Source: Sorghum bicolor (lineage: Eukaryota; Streptophyta; Magnoliopsida; Poales; Poaceae). Taken from it: 64,000 bases of DNA. Below the pieces are notes generated by a model. It was not told the DNA's origin and searched no databases. It saw only the letters and a list, made by a program, of their open reading frames with translations. The stretch covers positions 8,951,894-9,015,893 of the forward strand of contig NC_012873.2 of the NCBI RefSeq assembly GCF_000003195.3, read 5' to 3'. Position numbers and translations under genes: made by a program. Below are positions 32,001 through 43,550 of the stretch, piece by piece; the first letter of the stretch is position 1; each line of letters begins with the position of its first letter.

Positions 32001-33691
32001 CTCGTAGAATCCTATTAGACATGCAATAATGTAGATGCTACTGCTTTACTTTATGCAAATGAACTGAGATAGGTTGCATGGTAGAAATGCTTGTGAGCCA
32101 TTGCCTTGTTGCAACCTATAACCCTCGCACACCCGCTGTTAGGTTACATGCTTGCATACTACTTACTACTGCATCTACTACGCATTATATCTGTGATGTG
32201 ATGCACTGTGGAGGACTGGAAGTGAGTGGATAAGGCACGTGGTGCCAAAAGCTAGATAACGAGATGGTAATGGATTTGGGGAGATCTTGGCGTGTGTCTT
32301 GGGTGTGTGGTGAGGGTTGAGTCGACCGAGCAGGATCTACGACGAGTCTTGGGACAAGTCTTGCCGGGGGACGCTACCTGGGCGTTCTCCATGAGAGATA
32401 CCTGTGGTGGGTACATGTGACAGGGAGAGGTCCCGGGGTGGAGTGTCTTCGTGGGACGAAGCACCGGGATGGGAGGTGCTGTTTAGCACGGGGTAGCCGG
32501 ATGTCTCGTCGAGCGGAGCATCGGCTGGCCCCTCGTGAAGATGTCCTGTTCGGTCACCCTAAGGACTGAGATGTTCTGAGAACCGGTTCGTAGGAAGCCT
32601 TGCACCCCACTCGCTCTTATGGGGAGGAGACGGATGTACGACCAGTTAGGGCGGTGCCACTACTACTAGGTTGTTGGTAGACAGTGTAGGGAGGTACGGG
32701 CATGAGGACCCACACCCTCCTAAGACAGCGTAGTGACCTTTGGGGGCCCGGTATTACGCCTCACAGTCTCAGCGTACCGGTGGTATTCCGGTATGGTCCC
32801 AGTTCTGAGTGGTAGGGTGGCATCGTACTTAGTTGGAAGGAAGCCCGGCATCAGCCTAGGTGGGGCGCACCACCGATGATGGTGATCTTGTGGTTAGTGC
32901 AAACCTCTGCAGAGTTTCTGGTTGATCGATCGATACATATGCCGTTTACGGCTATGGACCTTTCCTATGTTTCCGCTTCACTTGACTAGAGAGAGGAGTC
33001 CCTTCTACCTTCCCCTGGGTTTGTGTTGGATCCGGCGTTGGCCGTTGAGGCAAGGCACGAGCGGGAGTCGTACTTGCCGCCTAGAGAGTGAGAGTGTGGT
33101 GAGATGTGTGTGAGGGGATGGATGGATGGATATGTGGATGAGATGGAATAAAACTTGATGAATTATTATTATAAAATATTGATGAACTTGCATAGGAAAA
33201 ACTACAGCTATACATAGGCCTCTTGATATACCCTTTGCATTTCCACCTACCACAAAGCTACGCAAAAGCATAGGGTGGGAGCCAGTGGCCAGTACAAACC
33301 GTACTGAAAATTGTTTAGCAGGTTATGAACATGGTCTATGACGATAACTACGGAGAATAGAAGGATTAGGTGGTCTCGTTCCTGCGCTCAAGTTTGGTTC
33401 GGAGATGAAGGCTACGCCCGCTGACAAACTACGCCGACTCTGATGATTGCCCGTGAAGGAGGAGCCTTCACCGCTAACGCACTACATCGACTCTGATAAA
33501 GACCCGTGTGTGTTTCCGCTAGAAAAACGATGTAATAGGCTTGTTGACCAAGAGTTGTAAAGTAAATGTGTTGTAATTTTGTTTCTCACAATGTATGACT
33601 ATGATAACAGCTGATATATGATAATGAGATGGTTCAATTTTTGAATTATCACATTATAATTCGAATCTTTGGAAAAATCTAGGTCGTTTCA
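29062..33691. mobile_element. Candidate solo LTR of a gypsy element, 4.6 kb
   Basis: Starts TGTAACATCCCAGATTTTTACG and ends CTAGGTCGTTTCA, so the TG...CA rule holds. The flanks ATTAA (29057-29061) and ATTAC (33692-33696) match at four of five bases. No gag, pol, primer site or second LTR lies inside. The start motif matches the LTRs of the chromovirus-type element at 46266-60792 (read on minus, TGTAACATCCCCGATG). The GC-rich block 29300-30715 supports long frames on both strands at once, all Arg/Pro/Ala-rich and without domains, so I read it as LTR composition rather than a gene. An AATAAAAG motif near 29899 could be the LTR's TATA element. Confidence 0.5.
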
Positions 33692-33696
33692 ATTAC

Positions 33697-35934
33697 CTTC
33701 GATACACAATGGCAACCATACCACAAACAAGGTTCGTGTGGTCTTGCAAAACTACAAGCCCCTCTGACTACAACAAAGGTGTGTGCAAGCACGGAGTGAG
33801 CAAGACATATGCAATCCTCACTAAGAAGCACAAGAAAAGCTGTGCACAATCAAATGGGCCAAAGTAGAGGTCAGGTGACCCGAGCCATGACCGAACAACC
33901 CACCTCCAGCTCATCCATGTCACCAACCCACTCCATCATCCCCTAAATAAAACCAATCCAATCCATCAATGACGGAATACACTCAGGAGTCATCTTAGCC
34001 ATTGATTCAATATTGACTTGCATCAAGGGATGAAGTGAAGCCAAGCAGATGTCACATGGATCCGTGGGCCCATCCTACCAAACTAAATGAAGTTCACTTT
34101 GACCAAAACTTCACCCAAGCTTATTTGGACCATAGATCAAACACACCAATAAAACATGGACGATGAGTGTAGAGATTATGCTAAGATCAAACAACTTCAA
34201 GGTGGGTCAGCTAATCTAGGAGCCCTAACAAACTGCCTTGGACTCCTTCCAACCAATTCTAGGAAGTCTCTTCAGTCGTTGGATGGCAAGTCAGTGGAAA
34301 TGGAGGGTTGGTGGATGCTCAAGGAGGTCGGCTGATCCTACCAAACTGCCAACTCACATCCACCACTTTCTACAAGTATCTCCCCATAAGAATTAACCTT
34401 AAGAGGCTCTAAATAGTGGTGCTCAGCTTACTCTCAACACACATAAGATGAAGCTATCTACTCTCTCAAGATGTAGCATTAGTGTTAATGGGAGTTAGAG
34501 TGAGTGGAGCCATGCCTTAGTCTTAAGAAAGGTGGTGTGGAGCTATCCTTGGTCTTTGGAGAGGTGAGCTAGTTCTTGTATCTTATCTTCCTTGTAAGAC
34601 TTTATCTATGCAATATGTTATTATCTTCTTTATTCATATGTCTTGCTTATAGTGTAAGTGTTACTATTCTGTGTTTGGTAGTAATAGTTTTGGATGCTTT
34701 AGTATAGTCTTAGTAGTATATATTTAGAGGATAATTAGAGAAATGTTCACACCTTTACATGGGATCATTGCTCTTAATTGGGTGCTCTAGTTTCATCTCT
34801 CCTATTAGGAACTAGAGTAGTATTTGATAGTGTAAGCGCGATGCTTAGACTAGAGTTTACCTGTGTTTGTGGCTTGCTCGCTCCTTAGATGTGTGGTAGC
34901 TAATGGGTGGTGGTGACAGACACATCTAGTCTTTGTAGTCCACCATGTGTTTGGGCAAGTTATTAAAGTGTAGGGCATGAACCTATAATAGCACAAGTTA
35001 TCTTTTACAATGCTTGAGCGAAATAGAGCTCCTAAGTGTAGGGCATGAACCTTTATTATAAGAACTCCAGAACTCGCTAGCTCATTGCCCACCCACTTAG
35101 CTATGGTTTCACCTTACCCTTCTAGAGTGGAACTTATGTGTGTCATACTACCTTATTGTTTATCACTTACCCCCATTTTTGTTTAGTCTGTATATTAGTT
35201 AGTATATACACCAAGGTTAGCTATCATCTTCTTTAACTATTGCTTATGTGAGGATAGATATGATATTCTAGAATATTTCTAAGTGGAATACTACAACAGT
35301 ATTGTGTGTGCTTGCAAAATTATTCACTTGAGCATAAGAAATACCAACAGAGGTTTTATAGAGGTATATATCATATGAAAGATTACTTGTCCCTACTTCT
35401 CACAAAGAATCTCACAATATTATGAAAGGATACATACTTGAGATATTTTCAAAAGGCTTGACTAATTCAACATCATGTGATGATCTCGAAGATAAGAATA
35501 ATTCAACACAAGAATTTGCAATTTAGCATTCTATCTAGTACAATATTTTGGTCCCTACTTAGTGACATATCCTACTTATAATGTAATTTCTTGATATGTA
35601 CTCAAGGATAAACACCACAATATAAAAGTATGTCAATGTTTGGTAAAAATCCTCAATCATTGTCGAAATTGTTTATAGCAGAGGATATTCGATAGTGATG
35701 GGGGTGCTCTATCAATGCTGGTGTCTAACCCCATAGTGAAGATAAGATACCAGTGCCAGGTGAACATACCAACTGAGAGTGGTAGCTTGAGTACAATGTT
35801 AGGTTAAAGTTTAACTAGGTAGTGATGTTAGAGTTTCACTGTTAGGTTGATGCGTAAATTGACAATCACATCATGAGTACCACTGTCAGGTTTAGTGATG
35901 AAATTCATGGTGTTTTAATCTACAACTAGACGTG
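33697..35934. other. Old repeat-like DNA, no gene supported
   Basis: AT-rich text with a degenerate internal duplication: AGTGTAGGGCATGAACCT occurs at about 34966-34983 and again at about 35034-35051. Several phrases resemble LTR-retrotransposon leader DNA, but no coding domain, primer site or paired terminus was found. Confidence 0.3.
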
Positions 35935-36269
35935 TGTAACACCCAGCCCAGGGCTTAATAGGATTAATAGGAGACTCATACCAACAAGTTGTAACTTCTT
36001 TTCCGGGAGCCCATCTCCAAAGAACTCTGAAGTTAAGCGTGCTTGGCCTACAACAATTTAGGGATGGGTGACCGACCGGGAAATACTTTCCCGGTGCGCA
36101 CGAGTGAGGACAAAGTGTGCAGAAAAGACTAGTGTTGGTCTGTGGGGACTGACTATATCCTAGAAAAGCTGCAAAATGTAAGTGGGCCTGGCCTCGTGGA
36201 GGCGGGAGGTTAGAACTTGTAACCCTCATACAGCCCCATCGATCAAGTCATCGTTGTTCCATAAGATCA
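35935..36269 (+). mobile_element. Cassandra-like TRIM LTR (5S-containing), probably solo
   Basis: Begins TGTAACACCCAGCCCAG and carries a 5S rRNA-derived segment in the middle, the defining trait of Cassandra terminal-repeat retrotransposons in miniature, whose LTRs are about 240-350 bp. The left flank ACGTG (35930-35934) is found again at 36269-36273, so the right end is near 36268. That end reads ATAAGATC(A) rather than a clean CA, so it is uncertain. No adjoining primer-binding site or second copy is present, which fits a solo LTR. Confidence 0.55.
36008..36084 (+). other. 5S rRNA-derived domain with Pol III internal promoter boxes
   Basis: AGAACTCTGAAGTTAAGCGT, then GCTTGG, then GGGATGGGTGACC and CCGGGAAAT follow the plant 5S rRNA order and spacing. 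They include box A (AAGTTAAGCG, about 36030-36039) and box C (GATGGGTGACC, 36063-36073). The 5-prime third of 5S rRNA is missing or unrecognisable and helix partners are altered, so this is not a functional 5S gene. Confidence 0.75.
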
Positions 36270-36273
36270 CGTG

Positions 36274-37108
36274 CCTAAATCAGTAGCATTTCGAGGTTGT
36301 TGGTATGCCACAAACATTATATATCGACACATAAGTGCAAAGATTATTTAGGGTCTAGTTGTATCACTAGACTAAAGTGTCCATTATTGGATAATAGGCT
36401 AAATACGGACTAATTATTTTTTTAATAAGTTCTACTTATCAATTAGTTTCTATTAGTTTATGTTAGACAATTATTAGCTCATATTTTAGACCTTTAATTT
36501 AGCGTCTAAAACCACTGGCGGAACCAAGGGGTGGCCAACAGACCCCCAACACTGTAGAAATTCAATTTATAATACATCAAACCATCGATTCATCTATTTT
36601 TCATCATAGTATTATGATTTTTTATCATGAATACTAACTACATCCACAAAAAGATTAAAATATTATCGAGATTGCACTTATATTTATATTTGTCATGCTT
36701 AAAGATACTATTATATTTGTTTGGTCTCCTTAACCAAAATCATTGATTCTGTCACTGTCTCGGACAGAAACTAAAGTTTAATTTAGTGCATCCAAAATCT
36801 CCTAGAGCCTTTTGGCGCGTTGTGTTGAAGAGCTCTAGCTGGGTGAGCTGGTTCGTTGTCCATACGCGTGTGCTCAGCGCAACTTGGTCCTATTGATACT
36901 GTCCACGTGTCAGACGCAGGGCTTGCCGACAATCGCTTTCAAGTTATGCATGTCTCACTGTCAGCTATCGGCGACAACTTTCTGATACCTCCGTCAGAGG
37001 AAGAAAAATCATAATTCCAGTTGTTTATTTGTTGAAGTATCTAAAACTTAATCAAATATTATTGTTTCTGATACCAAATAGTATAGTATGGTAATATATA
37101 TATGAAGA
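36274..37108. other. Intergenic DNA with decayed TIR elements
   Basis: 36345-36520 contains TTAGCTCATATTTTAGACC-type text like the elements at 126 and 17972. At about 36515 CACTGGCGGAACCAAGG resembles the hAT terminus at 21737, with a possible partner TGATTCTGTCACTG near 36755. No duplication was found. No gene. Confidence 0.35.
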
Positions 37109-37355
37109 TGTTTGGTTGCAAGCCACAGTTTGCCACACTTTACCTTAGACAAGTTTGACCAAGTTGTCAAGTGTTTTGTTTACAACTAAGTTTAGACATG
37201 ATTCTTTTGGACTCCACATGTCATAGAGTTAAAAAGTGTGGCAAGATTCCTTTACGCATGGCAAAGTGTGGCAACCAATTTGTTAGCCACACTTTTTGTG
37301 TCTTACCAAACTTGCCTAAAGTTAGTTGTGGTAAACTATGGCTAGCAACCAAACA
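37109..37355. mobile_element. 247-bp MITE with TGTTTGGTTGC ends
   Basis: TGTTTGGTTGCAAGCCACAG at the left pairs with CTATGGCTAGCAACCAAACA at the right, and GCCACACTTT / AAAGTGTGGC blocks lie inside in both orientations. Non-coding. No convincing target duplication, so the superfamily is left open. Confidence 0.65.
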
Positions 37356-39648
37356 TACTTCATGATAAATCTAATTAAATTTATTTGTAAATATGATATA
37401 TTTACATATACTCAATATACTTTAATTTGATAACGTGTTATAGGGGCCTTCTTGGTTTTCTTTTGTTTTTTATACGATTAGTTTATTTTCCTGTGTGGAT
37501 GCAGTATTTATACTCCCTCTGTTTCAACATAAATATACATCTCGTACTTTGAAAATTCAACCTTCTTAAAATATGACTATATTTTTAGAAAATAACATTA
37601 ATATTTGTATAAAATAAATAATGTGACGCATTTAAATGATGTTTGTTTGGATCATAAACATTAATATTTTTTTGTTCATACTAGTTGAAACATAGAATTT
37701 GTTGACCGCGCTCAAAGTGCGAGTTGTGCACTTATTCTGCGAGGTTGTATCAAATAAATAAAATATAAGTGCTACTGGCGCAAAATGACTCTGTCACGTC
37801 CATCGTGAGGTACAGGATATTATCATGACTAAGCATGAAGAAAAGAAGCAGAGCTAGCTTATTCCATCGATTAGCAGTACTACGCCTGCCTGCCAGAATC
37901 AAAATGCTACAGCAAAGCACGGACAATGACGCCCATAGCTTGCCTCTAATTAATTAGTACTAGATTAGTTTGATTGGGGGGGGGGGGGGGTACTGCCAGC
38001 CTTCAGGCGGACAGGACAGGCCCAAGTGAGACGCCGGCCGGGTGCCATGAGCCTGACCCCAGCTGGTTTGTTGACAAAATTCCCATCTCGACATGATCGT
38101 ATCTAAGGACCTTATTAAATCATGCATGCTCTCACAAAGGGTGGCTAGGTGATGAAGTTGAAAATATATAGTAGTTTATCCTTGGTCTCACTTACTCTAG
38201 TGAGCTGTTTATAGGATTATGTGAGAATGCCTTTTAAGAAACTCTACATATATAATGTTAGATATATTGTGGGTTTATCCATGAAATATTTAATATATCA
38301 AATAATTCTAAAGGTTGTATAAATAATGTGCATGTGATGGTTTAACACCATACTATATGTGATATTTGTTTTGCCACTTAAGTCGAGTAAAAGCAGAAGT
38401 TTCTTCTCTTTAACACCTGATTAAAATAGGAGTTTCAGGAGTTTTCAATTCTAATGACATGAGTTACTGGATTTATTCATTCATGATGACATGAATTTCT
38501 CTTGTGAGCGTTTATTCGTTCATGATGAAGAGAGTTTCTTCTCTTGAATGTTTATTTCATGACGTCTCATGCACTGTCTCTTGATTTCCTGCGTCCGCTC
38601 ATCTTTTTTGGCTATAATATAAATATTCTATGGTCATCTATTCTTTGAGATATAGAGACGCTTGCACACACAACCAAAGTTCTGCTGTCCCAAAAGCTCT
38701 CCACGTTCCGGTACTTGCGCGCACAAGTTCTGCAAGAGTAGGCCTCCGGAACGCTTGCCGTCTTCGGGTTCATCTGCACGGGTGAAGGGCGGCAATCACG
38801 TTTTTGGGGAGTGTCGTTGGCGGCACGACTACTCGCATCATCCTTTTCTTCGTGGTGGTAACGTACGTCATCGGGTTGATCGGCACTGCAACACTCTTGT
38901 ACGACATCGAGCGAGACGACTACGACAAACGCTATGTCAACTAGCGCAACCGGCTCTGGAGCCACTGGGTATAATCCTATACTCTTCTTTCCAACAAGGT
39001 CTTGTGTTAGATTCTTGCTGGATAGCCTTGTCTACATGACGTTCATGTTTAGAACACACAAGCACGTTTTCGATGTCACCAACATAATTATCATGTTAAT
39101 TTTCTGGATTCAATTGCTGCTGAATTTGTCTAATATTTTAACATAGGAAAAAGTGTACATCACCCCCTGAACTATGGGGTGGTGTCTACTTTACCCCCCG
39201 AACTATGAAACAGTCTAATTTACCCCCTGAACTATCCAAAACCGTTCAAATCACACCCCCGAGTGGTTTTTTGATGGCGGTTTTGCTACAGTAACCATGG
39301 TTTTGCTACAGTAACTGTGTTTTTGACTTTTTCTTTTTTCCTATTTGTTTTCATATAATATTTGAAAAATCATAGTAAATCACAGAAAAATCATAAAATA
39401 GAAAATCTAATTTTGTTGGACTCCGCATGAGTAGATCTACGCAATGAATATATAATATGGTATACTTTAGTACAATTTTTTTAGCTTTAAATTAGTTAGA
39501 AAAATCAAATTTTATCTGTAATTAATTGGAATAATTCATAGCTGCACCTTCTGTGGTCCAATTGTGGTGAAATTTTTGTGGTGGACTAATTATTCTATGC
39601 TTGAACTATAGTAAATATTTCATACTCATCGGATCATGTATAACTAAG
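37356..39648. other. Intergenic DNA with repeat fragments
   Basis: Contains a Stowaway-like fragment (CTCCCTCTGTTTCAACATAA at 37513 to AGTTGAAACATAG near 37695), a run of 15 G at 37976-37990, a GC-rich stretch at 38640-38960 without a recognisable domain, and from about 39150 one arm of a foldback-type element (CACCCCCTGAACTATGGGG, TTTACCCCCCGAACTATG). No gene is supported. Confidence 0.4.
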
Positions 39649-40500
39649 TGTTGGGTACCATAAAAAGGGGATATCTAAATCAGAGCAATAAAAAACGTAA
39701 ATCATCCACAATCACCAGGACGCGGGCCCCGGAACATCAGCTTTCTCGATCTCGGGCCCAAATCGCGGCCCGCCCGACCCCCCGGGGCTCAGACGCAGAC
39801 ACCGCCTCGCCCGACCCCCTTGGCCTCGGGTGGACTAATTACCTAGTCACTGTAGCCTTACCTCTTTCACTATGCAGCCTTACCTCTTTCACTGTGGTGT
39901 ACTGCCTCACAGTAAAAGAGGAATGGGGAAGGTTAACCAGCGTCACTGTTTGCTGTCTTCTCCCACTATTAACAGGACGATCAGCAGTATCACCGATCCG
40001 ACCCCCATGACTCTTACAGGGCTCGGTAACCCTCTACAGGAGCAGCCATGCTGTCAGCCATCCCTCAAGGACGAGATGGACCAGCTTCCACAGGGTCGGG
40101 ACTGTGGCTTCACCATTCAACAGAGGAAATCTACTTATGTAAATACCTGACTTCCCTTGAGGCTATAAAAGGGGAGCCAGGACTCACAACTAAGGACAGG
40201 TTCACAAGGTTACACATGCACACGAACACCACACTCGCTCACAGAGTGGCAACCAACACTCTGTCCACCACAAAGCCGAGACCTGGGACTTAGCCCTCTC
40301 TGGCGACCTGCTTGTACCCCCCCTACTACAAGCACCTTTGGGTGCAAGGCAATACAGATCTCCGATCTCACTGGACGTAGGGCATCCTCAGCCCAAACCA
40401 GTATAAATTCTCTGTGTTCCACTTGCATCACCATCCGGGCTTAGGCAGTCACGCATACTTACACTCGTTTGTGTCTAGACCGCGAGTCTAGACGCCGACA
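39649..40500 (+). mobile_element. Left LTR of the outer (Tat-lineage) gypsy element
   Basis: 852 bp from TGTTGGGTACC to GACGCCGACA (TG...CA, with TGT/ACA ends). It is followed at once by a primer-binding-site-like sequence, and then by gag in the same direction. A TATA box lies inside at 40164. The partner LTR is beyond the right edge of the window, so divergence and target duplication cannot be judged (left flank CTAAG). Confidence 0.75.
40164..40171 (+). promoter_or_regulatory. TATA box of the outer LTR promoter
   Basis: TATAAAAG in the context GGCTATAAAAGGGGAGCC, a strong TATA element that should start the genomic transcript of the outer retrotransposon near 40195. Confidence 0.6.
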
Positions 40501-40502
40501 GT

Positions 40503-40520
40503 TGGCGCGCCAGGTAGGGG
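40503..40520 (+). other. Primer-binding site of the outer gypsy element
   Basis: TGGCGCGCCAGGTAGGGG begins two bases after the LTR end. The TGG start matches the CCA end of a tRNA, and this motif is usual in grass Tat-lineage elements. I do not name the tRNA. Confidence 0.65.
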
Positions 40521-40565
40521 GCCTTTTGCGTGACATTCACCTTTTCCTATTGAGGGAAGGCCTAG

Positions 40566-42824
40566 ATGGCAGACGGATTTCACCCACTCTGCCGCGGCAC
40601 CATCATGATGTTTGGGAGTTTGAAGTTCATGTCCCTCGGCTCCGGCTATGACATAGTCCTCCTCCCACCACGTGGTGATGTCGAGCCTCGCCCCGAGCCG
40701 ATCCCACCACAGTCAGCACGTGGGAGGCGCTCGGGACACCATGCGGGGGCTGCCCGGTGGGGGCGTCAGAGGTCCAGAATCTCTGACCCTACCACTGAGG
40801 CGAGGGTCTGTCCGGCCCTCCCCCCGCATATTCCTCACTAGATCGCTCACTCCTTCGGCTCGATACGCGCTAGAGGCAGGGCCCGTGGAGCATCAAGCTC
40901 CGCTCCACGGACCAACAGGAGATCATCACGACCTCCAGTTCCTCCTCGATCAAAGGGGAAGGCACGGCTCCCGCCCGCTCCCCAGAAAGGGGACAAAGGG
41001 GCCTCGTCATCTCGTCCCTCGCCACCTACGGATGGGGGAGAGACAGCGGCACCTCCCGAGCTCCCTTTCGGGCTCAGGAACGCAGCCGCCACTTACGCCT
41101 CTTCCGTGAGCACATCGTTAAGTGCATACGCGGACCTTTCAGGGCACCATCTTAGGTCTACCCTGGACCTCATCGCCTCACCACCCGTTTCGTCGTACCC
41201 AGAGGACCCCACCTCAGGCGATGACGAGTGGGCCGACGCTGACTTTTCCGGGTGTGGTGACTCGGAGACCTTCATGCGCTTCTTGGAGGCCAGCAACTAT
41301 TGCCACGGCTATTCCGATTCCGACGACGGGAGCTACGACCCATCAAGAGAGTGCTTCAACCTTGAGGTTGAAGGAGCGCCCCACAACGCTCAAGGGGGCG
41401 CAGGACCCTCTAGGCAAGGGAACGCCACTCCGCCACCCAATCCAACTCCCGGGACCGAACCTGGAGCTCGCGGAGCAACATCAGCCCCCGTAGGAGGACA
41501 CCGCCCTGACCTCGAGCAGCTCGATGAGCTGGAGGCCAGGCTCGAAGAAGAACGCGCACGCCTCCGCCAACTCCGCGAGGCCCTGGTCCGAGACTCATCC
41601 GGCCGCGGAGACGGGGGCGAGGCTAGACGCCGCGCCCGAGACGTTAACCGCCGTATTATCGAGGACCAAGGGGGAGACGCCCCGGTCTTCAGCACGGCCA
41701 GCCAGAATGTAATGGCCGCAGCACTCCTCCTCAGGGCGATGCCCGAGCCATCGACTCCCGAGGGAAGGAGAGTGCGCCAGGGGCTACGAGGCCTCCTGGA
41801 GCAAGCCGTGGTGCAGAACGCAGAAACTTCTGCATCACAGTCCCACGGCACGAGGCGCCAAGAGGACCGGTCCCCTCCTAACAAGGCACCAACGGTGCAG
41901 GGCCCACCGCCCCCTAACCCGCAAGGGAGCAACAGGGCCCCATCAGTCCACGAATGTGTCGGGGCTGACGCGGACGTTCGGGCCACCCTCGAGGCCAGAC
42001 GGCACGACAGGGACGAGGCCGAATCTCGACGCTATCGACCGCGCCGAGGCGGAAGGTACGACCCCGACCATGACCGCAGCACGTCGCCAGAGCCTCCGGG
42101 TCCCCGCGTCTTCAGCGAGGCCATACGCAGAGCCAAGTTCCCGGCGCGATTCCGACAGCCCGCCAACTTAACCAAGTATTCAGGGGAAACCAACCCTGAA
42201 CTCTGGCTGGCGGACTACCGCCTAGCGTGTCAGCTAGGTGGAGCGGACGATGACCTCCTCATCATCCGCAACCTTCCACTGCACCTGGCCGATACGGCCA
42301 GGGCCTGGCTCGAGCATCTCCCGGAGCGCATGATCCACGACTGGGCCGACCTGGTCAAGATCTTCGTCGGGAACTTCCAGGGCACATATGTGCGCCCTGG
42401 AACTCCTGGGACATCAGGAGCTGCAGGCAGAAGCCCGATGAGTCCCTCCGAGACTTCATCAGGCGATTCTCCAAGCAGTGCACCGAGCTCCCCAACATCA
42501 CGGACTCCGACGTCATCGGATGACAACTTAGTCGTCGCGGCAGATCGCAAGAACCCCAAGCGGGCTCCTGCTGGCCCCGGTCTCTTCGACGAGATGTTGA
42601 AGAAGTCATGCCCCTATCACAGGGGACCAACCGAGCACACCCTCGAGGAGTGCACCGTCCTGCGTCGGTACTACACCGACCTCATCTCCAAGGAGGGCGC
42701 TGAAGAGCCTCCCAAGGACGACGACCCTCAAGGGGAAGGTTTCCCCAAGATCAAGAACTGTCTCTTGATCTTTGGGGGACGTGCGGCTCGCCTTACAGCG
42801 AGTCAAAGGAAGCGCGAACTCTGA
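40566..42824 (+). pseudogene. gag of the outer Tat-lineage gypsy element (broken)
   Basis: The frame starts at ATG 40566, 45 bases after the primer site, and runs to 42824. An in-frame TAG stands at 40839-40841. The capsid part includes QPANLTKYSGETNPELWLAD and ARAWLEHLPERMIHDWADL (about 42150-42350), typical of retrotransposon Gag. Near 42400 a one-base loss shifts the frame; the continuing Gag text (RQKPDESLRDFIRRFSKQC) is in another frame to about 42520. A deletion then appears to restore the original frame ahead of CPYHRGPTEHTLEEC, a zinc-knuckle-like nucleocapsid motif. A TGA at 42822-42824 then separates Gag from protease in the same frame. The protein would form the virus-like particle; this copy cannot make it whole. 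Confidence 0.8.
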
Positions 42825-43550
42825 GAAGTTTGCGCAGTCAGCACGACCACGCCATCGTACCTCAAGTGGTCCGAGAGCGCAATCACCTTCGACCGACAGG
42901 ATCACCAAGATCGGATCCCCAATCCCGGGAGCTATCCTCTGATAGTCGACCCCATCATCGCCGAGACTCGTCTCACCAAGGTGCTGATGGACGGAGGCAG
43001 CGGCCTCAACATCCTATACGCCGAGACTCTGGCCCTCATGGGGATCAGCAAGTCCTGGCTAAGGAACGACACTTCGCCATTCCACGGAGTGGTACCGGGA
43101 CATCGAGCCCACCCCCTCGGGCAGATCGATCTGCCCGTCTGCTTTGGGACCCCGGACAACTTCAGACGGGAGGTCCTCACTTTTGACGTGGTTGGGTTCC
43201 CAGGAACCTACCACGCAATCCTAGGACGACCGTGCTACGCCAAGTTCATGGCCGTCCCCAACTACACTTACCTCAAGCTCAAGATGCCAGGGCCAAAAGG
43301 CATCATCACCGTCAGCACGACTAGTCAGCACGCCTATCAGTGCGACGTCGAGTGCATTGAGCAGGCCGAGGCTCTGGCTGAGTCTCTAGCCATCCTCACC
43401 GGCCTCGGCGACTGCGACCAAGACATCCCCGACCCCAAGCGTCACGCCGGAAGCTTCGAGCCGGCGGAGGAGACCAAGCTAGTCTTCCTCGACCCTCAGA
43501 CCTCTGCGGGCAGGGCGTTGAGGATCAGCTCCAGCCTCGACCCTAAATAG
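42825..43550 (+). pseudogene. Aspartic protease region of the outer gypsy element
   Basis: Continues the gag frame after the TGA. The catalytic loop reads VLMDGGSGLNILYAETL, the plant Tat form in which the usual D-T/S-G is DGG. It is followed by a hydrophobic HAILGRPCYAKFMA segment, the partner of the flap/ILG motif. A TAG at 43548-43550 ends this part; the next codons continue directly into reverse transcriptase in the same frame. All three nonsense codons so far are one C-to-T change away from Arg or Gln codons. Confidence 0.8.

Noticed and set aside
36008..36084. Functional 5S rRNA gene
   Set aside because: The 5-prime third is missing and several pairing positions differ from plant 5S rRNA; the setting fits a Cassandra-type LTR. 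An antisense open frame over the same region (35915-36229) is an artefact of this.
38640..38965. Possible gene on either strand in a GC-rich stretch
   Set aside because: Frames are short, without a domain or consistent splice borders; nothing upstream looks like a promoter.
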